A model generated the notes under the pieces. It was given only the letters and a program-made list of their open reading frames with translations, did not search any database and had not been told where the DNA came from. Below, piece by piece: positions 16,353-23,900 of a stretch of DNA of 64,000 bases. Every line of letters begins with the position of its first letter. Within the stretch, counting starts at the first letter, position 1. The position numbers and the translations under genes were made by a program. Origin of the DNA: Halosegnis longus (GTDB lineage Archaea; Halobacteriota; Halobacteria; Halobacteriales; Haloarculaceae); assembly GCF_009663395.1 (NCBI RefSeq), contig NZ_QKNW01000001.1, forward strand, positions 62,001 through 126,000. The letters run 5' to 3'.

Positions 16353-16540
16353 ACATAGCCTATGTTGACAAAATTACTTAATGGTACGGATGAACGTTGA
16401 ATATCCGGTCTGCCATCGGCAGTGGGTTGTGAGAGAGTTGTCGGATTCATTCCCGCCCTGAAGGGCGGGATTCTCTCCTCGCAGAAAGATAGGGTGGCGT
16501 AGGTTACACAGACCACCGTATCATACCGACCAATGGGAGA

Positions 16541-18235
16541 TCAACTCTCACAGGCCTTGCATTCGAGAATGTCCCGGCTGAATTTCTGTGCAGCGTTCAC
16601 GCTATTTTGATAGTAGAGACTCTTCACCCCCTTCTCCCAGGCCGAAATGTAGAGCTGATTGATCTCCTTGACGCTCACCTCACTCGGGTCGATGGAGATG
16701 TTCAGGCTCTGTGCCTGGTCGATGTACGTCTGCCGCTGTGCTGCCTGATTGATAATCGCCATCTGTGGGATTTCGGCGAAGGTTTTGAACACGTCTTTTT
16801 CTTCGTCGGTCAGGCAATCGAGATGCTGCACGCTCCCGTCTTTCTGTGCGATACTGTCCCAAACTTCTCGCTCGTCTCTGCCTCGCTTCTTCAGGATCGC
16901 CTCGAGGAACCGATTTTTCTGCGTCGACTTCAGCTTCGCGCCGTCGCGGACGAAGTAGTTCGACTTCAGCGGTTCGATGCTCGGACTGACCTGGCCCAGG
17001 ATGACACTGCTGGACTTCGTCGGGGCCACGCTCATCGTCGTCGTGTTCCGGCGACCGTACCCCTCGAGCACCTCCGGTTCGCCGAACTCGTCGGCAAGCC
17101 GGCGACTCTCCTCGTAGCTCCGCTCTCTGATGGTGCTGAATATCTCCTGGTTTTTCTCCATCGCCTCCATGCTGTCGAACGGAATCATCTCGCTCTGGAG
17201 GTAGCTGTGCCAGCCGAGGACGCCGATACCGATTGCTCTGTGCCGTTTCGCAAACCGCACCGGGCGCTCCATGAACTGCGTCCCCTCCGCCTCCTGTATG
17301 AACTCCTCCATGACGGCATCGAGGAACCGCGTCAGCGTCTCCACTGCGTCGGTGTCCTTCCACTCGTCGTAGTGGAGCGCGTTCATCGACGAGAGACAGC
17401 AGACGAAGCTCTCGTCCTGCGTGGCCGGCAGTGCAATCTCGGTACACAGGTTCGAGGCGTTGATCTCGTATCCCTTGTCTTTGTAGACCTGTGGCTTCCC
17501 CTCGTTCATGTTGTCCCGGAAGATGATGTACGGGACACCGATGTTGATCCGTGTCTCGATGATCTCCGCCCACGTCTCTCGCTTCGCTTCGTCGCCGTCG
17601 ACCATCGCCTGGAACCAGTCGTCACCGATGATGACGCCGTAGTAGATGTCCTGGACGGGATCTCCCTCGGTTTTGATGTTGAGCCACTCCTCCAAGTCGT
17701 CGTGCTCAACATCGATGTACCCCGCGAACTGGCCCCGCCGCGTCTCACCCTGGCTGACGACGTTGATGATCGTGTCGAACAGCTCGGTGAAGCTGTAACT
17801 CCCGTTGCTCTTGCCGTTGTTCGTGATGGGGCTGCCTCGGGGCCGGATTTCGCCAAAGTACCCGCTGGTGCCGCCACCCAGCTTGGTCATCTCGCCCACT
17901 TCGGCCTGCGTGTAGAGGATGCTCTCCATGTTATCCTCCATGTAGCTCCCGAAGCAGCTGATCGGGAGCCCCCGGTCCAGACCGAAGTTCGACCACACGG
18001 GACTCGCGAGGCTGTAGAACCCCCGGCTCATGTACTCGTAGAACTTGTCCGCGAAGCCGTCGTCGTCTAGGATCTCTTCAGCCCGCTCCCCGATCTCCCT
18101 GACGCGCTCTTCGGCCGTGACGCCCTCCAGCAGGTACCCCTCGTCGAGGAACGCCCTGCTATCCTCGTTCAGCCAATAGAATGGTTCCTCGTGCTGCCGT
18201 TTCACATCGTCGAGTGCTGGCTCTAATTGTGACAT
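16541..18235 (-). CDS. nrdA: Class I ribonucleoside-diphosphate reductase, large (alpha) subunit, short form
   Basis: 564 aa catalytic subunit reducing NDPs to dNDPs. The N-terminal ATP-cone of classical ~750 aa NrdA is absent. Active-site parts are present: first redox Cys in GLPISCFGSYM, the Asn-Cys-Glu catalytic trio in ASNLCTEIALP, second redox Cys in SFVCCLSSMN, the radical-relay Tyr pair in SLYYQNSVNAA, and the C-terminal reductant pair CKACES. It starts 2 nt after nrdB, in the nrdR - small ORF - nrdB - nrdA operon. With no ATP-cone, activity control may fall on NrdR. Many haloarchaea rely on B12-dependent NrdJ, so this oxygen-dependent enzyme may be an extra system. Confidence 0.88.
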   Translation of the reverse strand: MSQLEPALDDVKRQHEEPFYWLNEDSRAFLDEGYLLEGVTAEERVREIGERAEEILDDDGFADKFYEYMSRGFYSLASPVWSNFGLDRGLPISCFGSYMEDNMESILYTQAEVGEMTKLGGGTSGYFGEIRPRGSPITNNGKSNGSYSFTELFDTIINVVSQGETRRGQFAGYIDVEHDDLEEWLNIKTEGDPVQDIYYGVIIGDDWFQAMVDGDEAKRETWAEIIETRINIGVPYIIFRDNMNEGKPQVYKDKGYEINASNLCTEIALPATQDESFVCCLSSMNALHYDEWKDTDAVETLTRFLDAVMEEFIQEAEGTQFMERPVRFAKRHRAIGIGVLGWHSYLQSEMIPFDSMEAMEKNQEIFSTIRERSYEESRRLADEFGEPEVLEGYGRRNTTTMSVAPTKSSSVILGQVSPSIEPLKSNYFVRDGAKLKSTQKNRFLEAILKKRGRDEREVWDSIAQKDGSVQHLDCLTDEEKDVFKTFAEIPQMAIINQAAQRQTYIDQAQSLNISIDPSEVSVKEINQLYISAWEKGVKSLYYQNSVNAAQKFSRDILECKACES

Positions 18236-18237
18236 CG

Positions 18238-19248
18238 TTAAAACATATCCTCCGCGGTCACGCTCTGCGCGTGCTTGTTGTACGTGGTCGATCGCTTGCT
18301 GAAGAAGTCGTTGTCCTTCGTCATCAGAATCTCCTCATCGAACCATCGCGTTTCCTCAAGCAGGTCCTCGTCCGGCTCGAATATCGGCTCTACACCGACG
18401 TTCTTGAGACTCTGGTTGAACCGGTCCCGCAGGAACGTGTCGACGTGTTCCCGAGGGAGGAACTCCAGTTCGCCCTCAGCAAATATCCAGTCCAGTATCT
18501 CCATTTCGGCCTCGAACGCCTGTCGACAGGCCTCCTGCACCTCTTCGTCGAACCCCTCACCGAAGAGGCCTGGATTCTCCTCGCGAATCGTCTCCACTAG
18601 TTCGACGCCGAACAGTCCGTGGATCTGCTCCTCCTTGCTGGTCGCTTCGACGGCATTCGCGATCCCTTTGAACTTCTTCTCGTGTTTATCGAAGCTCATC
18701 ATGATGAGGAACTGCGAGAACAGCGAGACGTGCTCGACGAACGCGGAGAACAGCAGGATACTCATCACGTACTCCTGTTCGTCGTCACTCTCACCCTTTT
18801 CAAGGTACTCGTCAAGGTACTCGATTCGCTTCTCGATTGCCGGCACATCGGTCACCGCCTCGAAGTCCTCCGTAATCCCCAAGATGTCGAGGAGGTGGCT
18901 GTACGCGTCCATATGTCTGACCTCACTCTCCGCGAAGGTCATGCCGACGTTCCCGACTTCCGCCTTGGGCATCTCGTCGTAGATATCTGCCCAGAACGTT
19001 TTGACCTGAACCTCGATCTGTGCGATAGCCAACATCGTCCGTTTCATGACGGTTTTCTCGCCAGGAGTTGTGTTGGTCTTGAAATCTTGAACGTCTCCTG
19101 AGAAGTTGAACTCCGTGTGAACCCAGTAGCTGTTCCGTATCGCATCCTTGTAGTCGAGGAAATCGGCGTACTCGTACGGTTTCAGCTGCGTTCGTTCTGA
19201 GAAGATGTCGGTCTCTGTCTCTCTCCCTGTCGTTTTGTTTTCAGTCAT
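18238..19248 (-). CDS. nrdB: Class I ribonucleoside-diphosphate reductase, small (beta) subunit
   Basis: 336 aa from the ATG at 19248; a GTG at 19254 would add two residues. Ferritin-like di-metal protein that generates the radical for NrdA. Visible ligand motifs are AESEVRHMDAY (Glu, His and the radical-bearing Tyr four residues after His), FSAFVEHVSLFSQF, and ATSKEEQIHGLF (Glu-x-x-His). The first ligand appears to be the Glu of MLAIAQIEVQV, where E. coli has Asp; this alignment is by eye. The radical Tyr is kept, so it is not a class Ic type. The start overlaps the 3' end of the small ORF, indicating coupled translation. Confidence 0.88.
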   Translation of the reverse strand: MTENKTTGRETETDIFSERTQLKPYEYADFLDYKDAIRNSYWVHTEFNFSGDVQDFKTNTTPGEKTVMKRTMLAIAQIEVQVKTFWADIYDEMPKAEVGNVGMTFAESEVRHMDAYSHLLDILGITEDFEAVTDVPAIEKRIEYLDEYLEKGESDDEQEYVMSILLFSAFVEHVSLFSQFLIMMSFDKHEKKFKGIANAVEATSKEEQIHGLFGVELVETIREENPGLFGEGFDEEVQEACRQAFEAEMEILDWIFAEGELEFLPREHVDTFLRDRFNQSLKNVGVEPIFEPDEDLLEETRWFDEEILMTKDNDFFSKRSTTYNKHAQSVTAEDMF

Positions 19249-19402
19249 TAGCACGTCCCCCGGAGGAATCGGCCCCTGTTGGTCGGGTTCTGTTTCCGTC
19301 GTTCATTGGTTCAGTGCGTTCGAGTACAGTCGTCTCGATGTCTGTGCGTGTCCGGTCGAGAATCGACCGGCTGTCCGGTGTCGTCGTTAATCGTTGGCTC
19401 AT
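19241..19402 (-). CDS. Unrecognised 53-aa protein encoded between nrdR and nrdB
   Basis: ATG at 19402 overlaps the nrdR stop by ATGA, and the TGA at 19241-19243 lies inside the nrdB start region. The ORF fits the gap exactly with overlaps on both sides. The product starts MSQRLTTTPDSRSILDRTRT and is polar, rich in Thr, Arg and Asp, with no cysteines or membrane helix. The first half could form a helix (RTDIETTVLERTE); the second half looks disordered. It is either a small RNR accessory protein or a translational-coupling ORF. I do not recognise a family. Confidence 0.5.
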   Translation of the reverse strand: MSQRLTTTPDSRSILDRTRTDIETTVLERTEPMNDGNRTRPTGADSSGGRAND

Positions 19403-19911
19403 GAGTTCGGTGGATCGTCGTCTGGTGCGGCCGGTTCGAAGTCGTCGACTTCGGCATCGAGCACCGCATCGAGCTCGCGGAGAAACTCCTCCGGCTCTGA
19501 GAACGCTTTGTACACCGAGACGAATCGGATGTACGCGACCTTGTCAATCTCGCGCAGCCGCTCGGAGACGAGCTCGCCGACGAACGTCGAGGAGACAATT
19601 TGGGTGTCGCGACCCTGTACCGTCGCCTCGATTTCGTCGACGAGCTCCGCCACCGCCGTCGCCGACACGTCTCGCTTCTCGACTGCTCGGTCGATGCCCG
19701 CGCGGAGTTTCGCCCGGTCGAAGGGTTCGATGGTTCCGTCGCGTTTCTTCACCTGGAGCGAGTCCCACTCCGGGCGCTCGTACGTCGTGAACCGGAACGA
19801 ACAGCGCTGACACTCGCGGCGTCGTCGGACCGACGACCCGTCGCCGCTGCTCTCGGTGTCGATGACGCGCGTTCGCTCGTGGCCGCAGTCGGGACAGTTC
19901 ATAATTGCCAT
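19399..19911 (-). CDS. nrdR: Transcriptional repressor NrdR
   Basis: 170 aa. The N-terminal zinc ribbon (CPDCGHERTRVIDTE ... RRRRECQRCSFRFTTYE) is followed by an ATP-cone (VKKRDGTIEPFDRAKLRAGI ... VAYIRFVSVYKAFSEPEEFL). NrdR senses ATP/dATP and represses ribonucleotide reductase genes by binding paired NrdR boxes. It is first in its own operon with nrdB and nrdA, and box-like sites lie upstream at 19935-19979, so autorepression is likely. The acidic tail after residue 150 is a haloarchaeal addition. An ATG at 19902 is an alternative start. Confidence 0.92.
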   Translation of the reverse strand: MAIMNCPDCGHERTRVIDTESSGDGSSVRRRRECQRCSFRFTTYERPEWDSLQVKKRDGTIEPFDRAKLRAGIDRAVEKRDVSATAVAELVDEIEATVQGRDTQIVSSTFVGELVSERLREIDKVAYIRFVSVYKAFSEPEEFLRELDAVLDAEVDDFEPAAPDDDPPNS

Positions 19912-19934
19912 TAGTCGTCACTCCAGGCTCTTAA

Positions 19935-19979
19935 CCCCCATATGTAGGGGCTTCAGATGTGAGCCGCAATATCTGGTGT
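19935..19979. promoter_or_regulatory. Tandem NrdR-box-like operators upstream of nrdR
   Basis: Compared by eye with the bacterial consensus ACACWATATATWGTGT: 19964-19979 (CCGCAATATCTGGTGT) matches 12 of 16, and 19935-19950 (CCCCCATATGTAGGGG) matches 10 of 16 and is nearly palindromic. Centres are 29 bp apart, close to three helical turns, like paired bacterial NrdR boxes. The nearer box abuts a TTAAG TATA-like element (19931-19935), so a bound repressor would block TBP/TFB. Confidence 0.5.
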
Positions 19980-20089
19980 TGGCGCGATTCACATAAACCC
20001 TTCCCAAATAATTTGATGTAATACAATCTTACTTGTTCTACGTCGTCACACGGGGGGTGAGACGCCCGCGAGAACCGTCGTGGCGATTA

Positions 20090-20590
20090 TCAGTCGTCGG
20101 CTGTCTCGGCGAGCGCCTGCCGGCGCTCCTGTCGGCGGGCCAGGGCCTCGTCCCGCAGTTCCTGTTGTGCCGTCGACGGACACTCCAGGTCCGGGACGGC
20201 GGCGGGCGTCTCGTCTGCATCCAGCGCGACGAAGCTGAAGAAGGACGTCGCCGCGTCGGCCGATTCGCCCTCGGCCGGGCGCTCTGCTTGTACGTCTACC
20301 TTGATGTCCATGCTCGTCTCGCCGGTGTCGAACACGTAGCCGGTGATGGTCACGACATCGCCCAAGTCGATGGGGGCGATGAAGTCGACGTGGTCCATCG
20401 CGGCCGTGACGACCTGACAGTTGGAGAACCGTCGCGCGGAGATTGCCCCACAGATATCCATCCAGTGGAGGACAGAACCGCCGAGCGCGCGGCCGAGGTT
20501 GTTCGTGTCGTTCGGCATCAGAATCTCGCTCATCTCCGTGTGGGAGCTATCGAGCGTCGCCGTCTCGCTCGTGTGTCGCGTCGATGGCAT
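20090..20590 (-). CDS. Acyl-CoA thioesterase, hotdog fold (YciA/ACOT type)
   Basis: 166 aa. The hotdog helix motif MPNDTNNLGRALGGSVLHWM holds the Asn/Asp and Gly pattern of YciA-like acyl-CoA thioesterases. VVTAAMDHVDFIAPIDLGD is followed by the second strand set ETSMDIKVDVQAE and SFFSFVALD. It would hydrolyse acyl-CoA to free acid and CoA. A TATA-like TATTTTGT (minus, 20613-20620) sits 27 bp upstream of the ATG at 20590; an internal ATG at 20533 (MSEILM) is possible. A 14-bp palindrome lies further upstream. It neighbours a CoA-transferase pair, consistent with acyl-CoA metabolism. Confidence 0.85.
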   Translation of the reverse strand: MPSTRHTSETATLDSSHTEMSEILMPNDTNNLGRALGGSVLHWMDICGAISARRFSNCQVVTAAMDHVDFIAPIDLGDVVTITGYVFDTGETSMDIKVDVQAERPAEGESADAATSFFSFVALDADETPAAVPDLECPSTAQQELRDEALARRQERRQALAETADD

Positions 20591-20639
20591 ACGTCCCCTG
20601 CGGCGAACGGCTACAAAATACTATTCAAATTGCAATTAC

Positions 20640-20653
20640 ACAAGCTAGCTTGT
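20640..20653. promoter_or_regulatory. 14-bp perfect palindrome upstream of the thioesterase promoter
   Basis: ACAAGCTAGCTTGT lies about 20 bp upstream of the minus-strand TATA-like box of the thioesterase gene. A second small palindrome, AATTGCAATT, lies between them. Position and symmetry fit a dimeric regulator site; the regulator is unknown. Confidence 0.4.
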
Positions 20654-20775
20654 TCTTCCGGGGCATCATATCGGCCGCTGGCCGCTGTTCGACTCGACAG
20701 CTGCTCCGCGGCGCGGGTCGGTCCACAGTCGAGTCTCGCGGGAACGAATCAAAACGAGAACACGAGGAATCCGGG

Positions 20776-21534
20776 TTACTCCGTGTAGATGCCGTCGGGG
20801 TCGAGGTCCTCGCGGATGAGAGCAATCTCTTCCGGCGTCGGGGTCCGCGTCTCCGACACGTCGTCGGCAACGGTGAGGTCCCAGCCGGTCGCCTCCTGAA
20901 TCGCTGCTTCCGTCGAACTCGGGTGAATCGCGGCGAGATACATCTCGCCCGACTCGTCGAACCGGAGGACGCCCTTGTCGGTGATGACGGCCTCCGGCCC
21001 GCCGCGAAGCCCCAGCTCCGTGCGATTCTCTCGTCCGCCGACGTAGCCGGGACTCGTGATGAAATCCACCTCCTCGGGGAATCGCCGCTTCGTGTGTGGC
21101 GTAATCATAATGGTCCGGTGGGTGTTGCTCGCGATTTCACACGCGCCGCCACTCCCCGGCAGTCGGACGGTCGGGTCGTCGTAGTCGCCGATAACGGTGG
21201 AGTTGATGTTGCCCTCGCGGTCGATTTGTGCCCCGCCGAGAAAGCCCACGTCGATGCGTCCGGCCTGTAGATAGTTCCCGAAGCTCTGTGTCATCGGCAC
21301 GACGCTCTTGGCGTTCGACGCCAGCACGGGGTCACCGATCGACAGCGGTAGCTGTGAGGGGTTCGAGTCGATAGTTCCCGACTCGTATATCATCTCCAAC
21401 TCCGGCGCGTGGGTCCGCTTCGCCAGGTTGCAGGCGATGTTCGGGACCCCGACGCCCACGAGCGTCGTGTCGCCGTCTTCGAGTTCCTGTGCCGCGCGGG
21501 TTATCATCAGTTCGGTGTCAGTGTACGGTGGCAT
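20776..21534 (-). CDS. Family I CoA-transferase, beta subunit
   Basis: 252 aa. The CoA-transferase beta fold carries the active-site Glu in LEMIYESGTIDSNP, as in the glutaconate/3-oxoacid CoA-transferase B family. The oxyanion/CoA segment is FLGGAQIDREGNINST and the loop LPGSGGACEIASNT. It works as a heteromer with the alpha subunit encoded 1 nt upstream, moving CoA between an acyl-CoA donor and a carboxylate acceptor. Substrates cannot be assigned, although the pairing is like those used in aromatic or glutaconate breakdown. Confidence 0.88.
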   Translation of the reverse strand: MPPYTDTELMITRAAQELEDGDTTLVGVGVPNIACNLAKRTHAPELEMIYESGTIDSNPSQLPLSIGDPVLASNAKSVVPMTQSFGNYLQAGRIDVGFLGGAQIDREGNINSTVIGDYDDPTVRLPGSGGACEIASNTHRTIMITPHTKRRFPEEVDFITSPGYVGGRENRTELGLRGGPEAVITDKGVLRFDESGEMYLAAIHPSSTEAAIQEATGWDLTVADDVSETRTPTPEEIALIREDLDPDGIYTE

Positions 21535-21535
21535 C

Positions 21536-22453
21536 TCAGTACTCCCCCATGTCGATGGGCGTCGCGTAGTTGGTCGTCGGCTCCAAGTCGAGCAGTCGCT
21601 TCGGCGTCAGCTTCTCCAGATACTCGCGACGGTTGTCGACGCCGTAGACCCACTCGTCGAGCCACTCCTGTGTCCCCTCGTGGCTCTGGCTCTGCTCGTC
21701 CCACGTCAGGTACGCCTCGTTGTCACGGCCGTAGTACCCCTGCGCGTACGAGGGGTGTGAGCCGTACGGCTCCTCGACGACGTAATCGACGACCGAATCG
21801 GGGATGAACGTCCGGTTCGGGTCGGACCGAATCACGTCCTCGTCGACGATTTCCTCGACGCTCAACACGACCGTGTCGGCGGCGAAGGCCGCCTCGACGA
21901 TTTCGCCCAAAATCCCCCACAGCTGTGCGCTGCCGTCCTCGGTGGCCCGCTGTGCGCGGACGATCGCCACGTCGGGGTTGAGCGCCGGCACGACGGGAAT
22001 CTCGTCGAGGTCGCCGTCGTAGGGGTTGTCGATCAGTCGTATCGCGTCGGTGTGCTCGATGTAATCGGAGCCGACGTACGAGCGCAACGGGAGGAACGGA
22101 AGCCGTCGCGCACCGGCCTCAAGGCGGGTGACTAACCCGAAGTGCGAGTACTCCTCGAGCCCGATGGCGTGGGGTACCGCCTCCTCGACGGCGCGTCGGA
22201 ACGCGCGGAGACTTCCGACGCCGGGGTTGCCGGCCCACGAGAAAATCACGTCGTCCACGCAGCCCGCTGCGATGAGCTGGTCGTAGATGAGGTCCGGTGT
22301 CGCTCGTGCGGCCGTGAGTCCCTCGTACCCCTGCCGGATGATTTCGTGTCCCGCAGCGAAGGGTATCAGGTGGGTGAACCCGCCGAGATAGATGGTCTGG
22401 CCGTCCTCGACGGCGGCGTCGATTGCCCCCGCCATGTCCAGTTGTTTCGACAT
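21536..22453 (-). CDS. Family I CoA-transferase, alpha subunit
   Basis: 305 aa from the ATG at 22453 (MSKQLDMAGA); the longer open frame to 22534 has no family-like sequence. It contains the family glycine motif (GQTIYLGGFTHLIPFAAGHEI) and a DVIFSWAGNPGVGSLRAFRR segment, as in the glutaconate/acyl-CoA:acetate CoA-transferase A family. It is translated just ahead of the beta subunit with a one-base gap. Promoter not obvious. Forms the CoA-transferase with the beta subunit; substrate unknown. Confidence 0.87.
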   Translation of the reverse strand: MSKQLDMAGAIDAAVEDGQTIYLGGFTHLIPFAAGHEIIRQGYEGLTAARATPDLIYDQLIAAGCVDDVIFSWAGNPGVGSLRAFRRAVEEAVPHAIGLEEYSHFGLVTRLEAGARRLPFLPLRSYVGSDYIEHTDAIRLIDNPYDGDLDEIPVVPALNPDVAIVRAQRATEDGSAQLWGILGEIVEAAFAADTVVLSVEEIVDEDVIRSDPNRTFIPDSVVDYVVEEPYGSHPSYAQGYYGRDNEAYLTWDEQSQSHEGTQEWLDEWVYGVDNRREYLEKLTPKRLLDLEPTTNYATPIDMGEY

Positions 22454-22659
22454 CTCACACGCCCCGCGGAGCTTCGATTGTATCTCTGTTGACAGCCATG
22501 ACACAGAGTACCGAGGACACCAACATAAAGTCACAGATGCCGGCGGGGGCCTCTCATGTTCGTGAGCCGACTGTCACAGCGCGGTCGCGACCGCCGGTGT
22601 CGCACAACACAGCCCGGCCCCGGGAAACAGTGAAGTCCCCGGCAGTGCAGCGTGTTCCA

Positions 22660-23475
22660 ATGGACTCCTGGACCGTCTCGGGCGGTGACAACACCGATAT
22701 TCGCGTGGATGCGACGGGACCGGCAGACGCTCGCCGGGTCGTCTTCCTGCACGGCTACTCACAGAGCCGCTTGTCGTGGCGCGAGCAGTTCGACTCCCGG
22801 CTGGCCGAGTCGTATCGTCTGGTCGCCCCGGACCTTCGGGGTCACGGGCGCTCGGGAAAACCCGAGGACGCCTACGACGAGTCGGCGCTGTGGGCGGCCG
22901 ACCTAGCGGCCGTGTTCGACAGCGCCGGCGCCGACGCGCCGGTGGTGGTCGCGTGGTCCTACGGCGGGTTGGCCCTGCTCGATTACCTCGCCGAGCGTGG
23001 GACCGACAGGGTTGCCGGCATCAATCTCGTCGGGGCGGTGTCGGCGATCGGAACCGAGTCGGCGACCGAGCGGCTGGGGAGCGAGTACATCGCGCTCATG
23101 GACGGACTGACAGACACCGACGCCGAACGGAGCATCGAAGCAATCGAGGGACTCGTCCGAGTGTGTCAGGCGGAGCCGCCCTCGGAGCGGGAACTCGCGT
23201 TGATGGCCGGCTACAACGCGCTCTGTCCACCACGCGTCCGCGACGCGCTCCGGTCACGGACGGTCGACCACGAGGCGCTTGCGACCAGCGTCGACCTCCC
23301 CGTGCTCGTCACCCACGGCGCGGACGACCGAGTGGTCGACCCGGCGACCGGTGAGCTACACGCGGAGAACCCCCGCGCGCAACACAGCGTCTACCGCGGC
23401 GTCGGACACTCGCCGTTTCTCGAACGGCCGGAGCGGTTCACTCGTGAGCTGCTCGCGTTTCTCGACGACCTGTAG
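22660..23475 (+). CDS. Alpha/beta hydrolase
   Basis: 271 aa from the ATG at 22660. An in-frame ATG at 22499 exists, but the intervening ~50 residues are basic and unlike the family. The oxyanion strand is VVFLHGYSQSRLSW, the nucleophile elbow VVVAWSYGGLALL (Ser), the acid is likely the Asp in THGADDRVVDP, and the His is in YRGVGHSPFLERP. The complete catalytic triad implies an active esterase, haloperoxidase-like hydrolase or similar. It is divergent from the CoA-transferase operon, and its stop abuts the Fe-ADH fragment directly. Confidence 0.85.
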   Translation: MDSWTVSGGDNTDIRVDATGPADARRVVFLHGYSQSRLSWREQFDSRLAESYRLVAPDLRGHGRSGKPEDAYDESALWAADLAAVFDSAGADAPVVVAWSYGGLALLDYLAERGTDRVAGINLVGAVSAIGTESATERLGSEYIALMDGLTDTDAERSIEAIEGLVRVCQAEPPSERELALMAGYNALCPPRVRDALRSRTVDHEALATSVDLPVLVTHGADDRVVDPATGELHAENPRAQHSVYRGVGHSPFLERPERFTRELLAFLDDL

Positions 23476-23900
23476 CTACCACGCGTCGCGGAGCACGCCC
23501 TCGACGGCGTCGGCGTCGACCGCCACGCCCTCCGGCCGGGCGTCCATCAGGCCGTCCTCGACGATTTCCACGGCGATGCTCGGAAGCGACGCCTCGCGCA
23601 GTTCGTCGATGTCGCGCAGCCGGCTCGGGAGCCCGAGGTCGTCACGGACCGACTCGACGCCTGCGACGGCCGCCTCAGCGAGTTCGCCGTCGTCCGTGGC
23701 CTCGGTTCGTGCGCCGAACGCTCGCGCCAGCGCGGTCCGACTCCCGTCGACCTGCTCGAAGACGAATCGGAGGACGTGGGGCGCGACGACCGCGTGGATG
23801 GTCCCCTGGTGAACGTCGTAGTCGTGGGAGAAGCCGTGGCCGAACGCGTGGATGATCGAGGCCTTGTACCGGCCGGGAGTGGAGATGCCGTACTGTGCGA
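23476..23900 (-). pseudogene. Iron-type alcohol dehydrogenase, C-terminal remnant (5' part deleted)
   Basis: Minus-strand translation gives the Fe-ADH metal region YGISTPGRYKASIIHAFGHG, then SHDYDVHQGTIHAVVAPHVL, and the C-terminal helical domain to the stop at 23476. That is about 140 of the ~390 residues expected. Upstream of about 23900 the frame stays open only because it runs antisense through a glutathione-transferase-like fragment on the other strand; there is no homologous N-terminus and no start. The gene lost its NAD(P)-binding half and promoter. The junction is with the fragment at 23900-24279. Confidence 0.8.

Larger units (their letters stand above)
15045..16475 (-). mobile_element. 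IS1341-type solo TnpB element (IS200/IS605 superfamily)
   Basis: Contains tnpB without a tnpA partner. Hairpins bracket the gene: CCCCGCCGT-GA-ACGGCGGGG (15050-15069) after the tnpB stop, and TCCCGCCCT-GA-AGGGCGGGA (16451-16470) about 100 nt before its start. These GC-rich GA-loop hairpins are the usual ends of haloarchaeal elements of this class. Edges are approximate; no terminal inverted repeats or target duplications are expected for this superfamily. The left side is about 65 nt from the nrdA stop. Confidence 0.75.
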
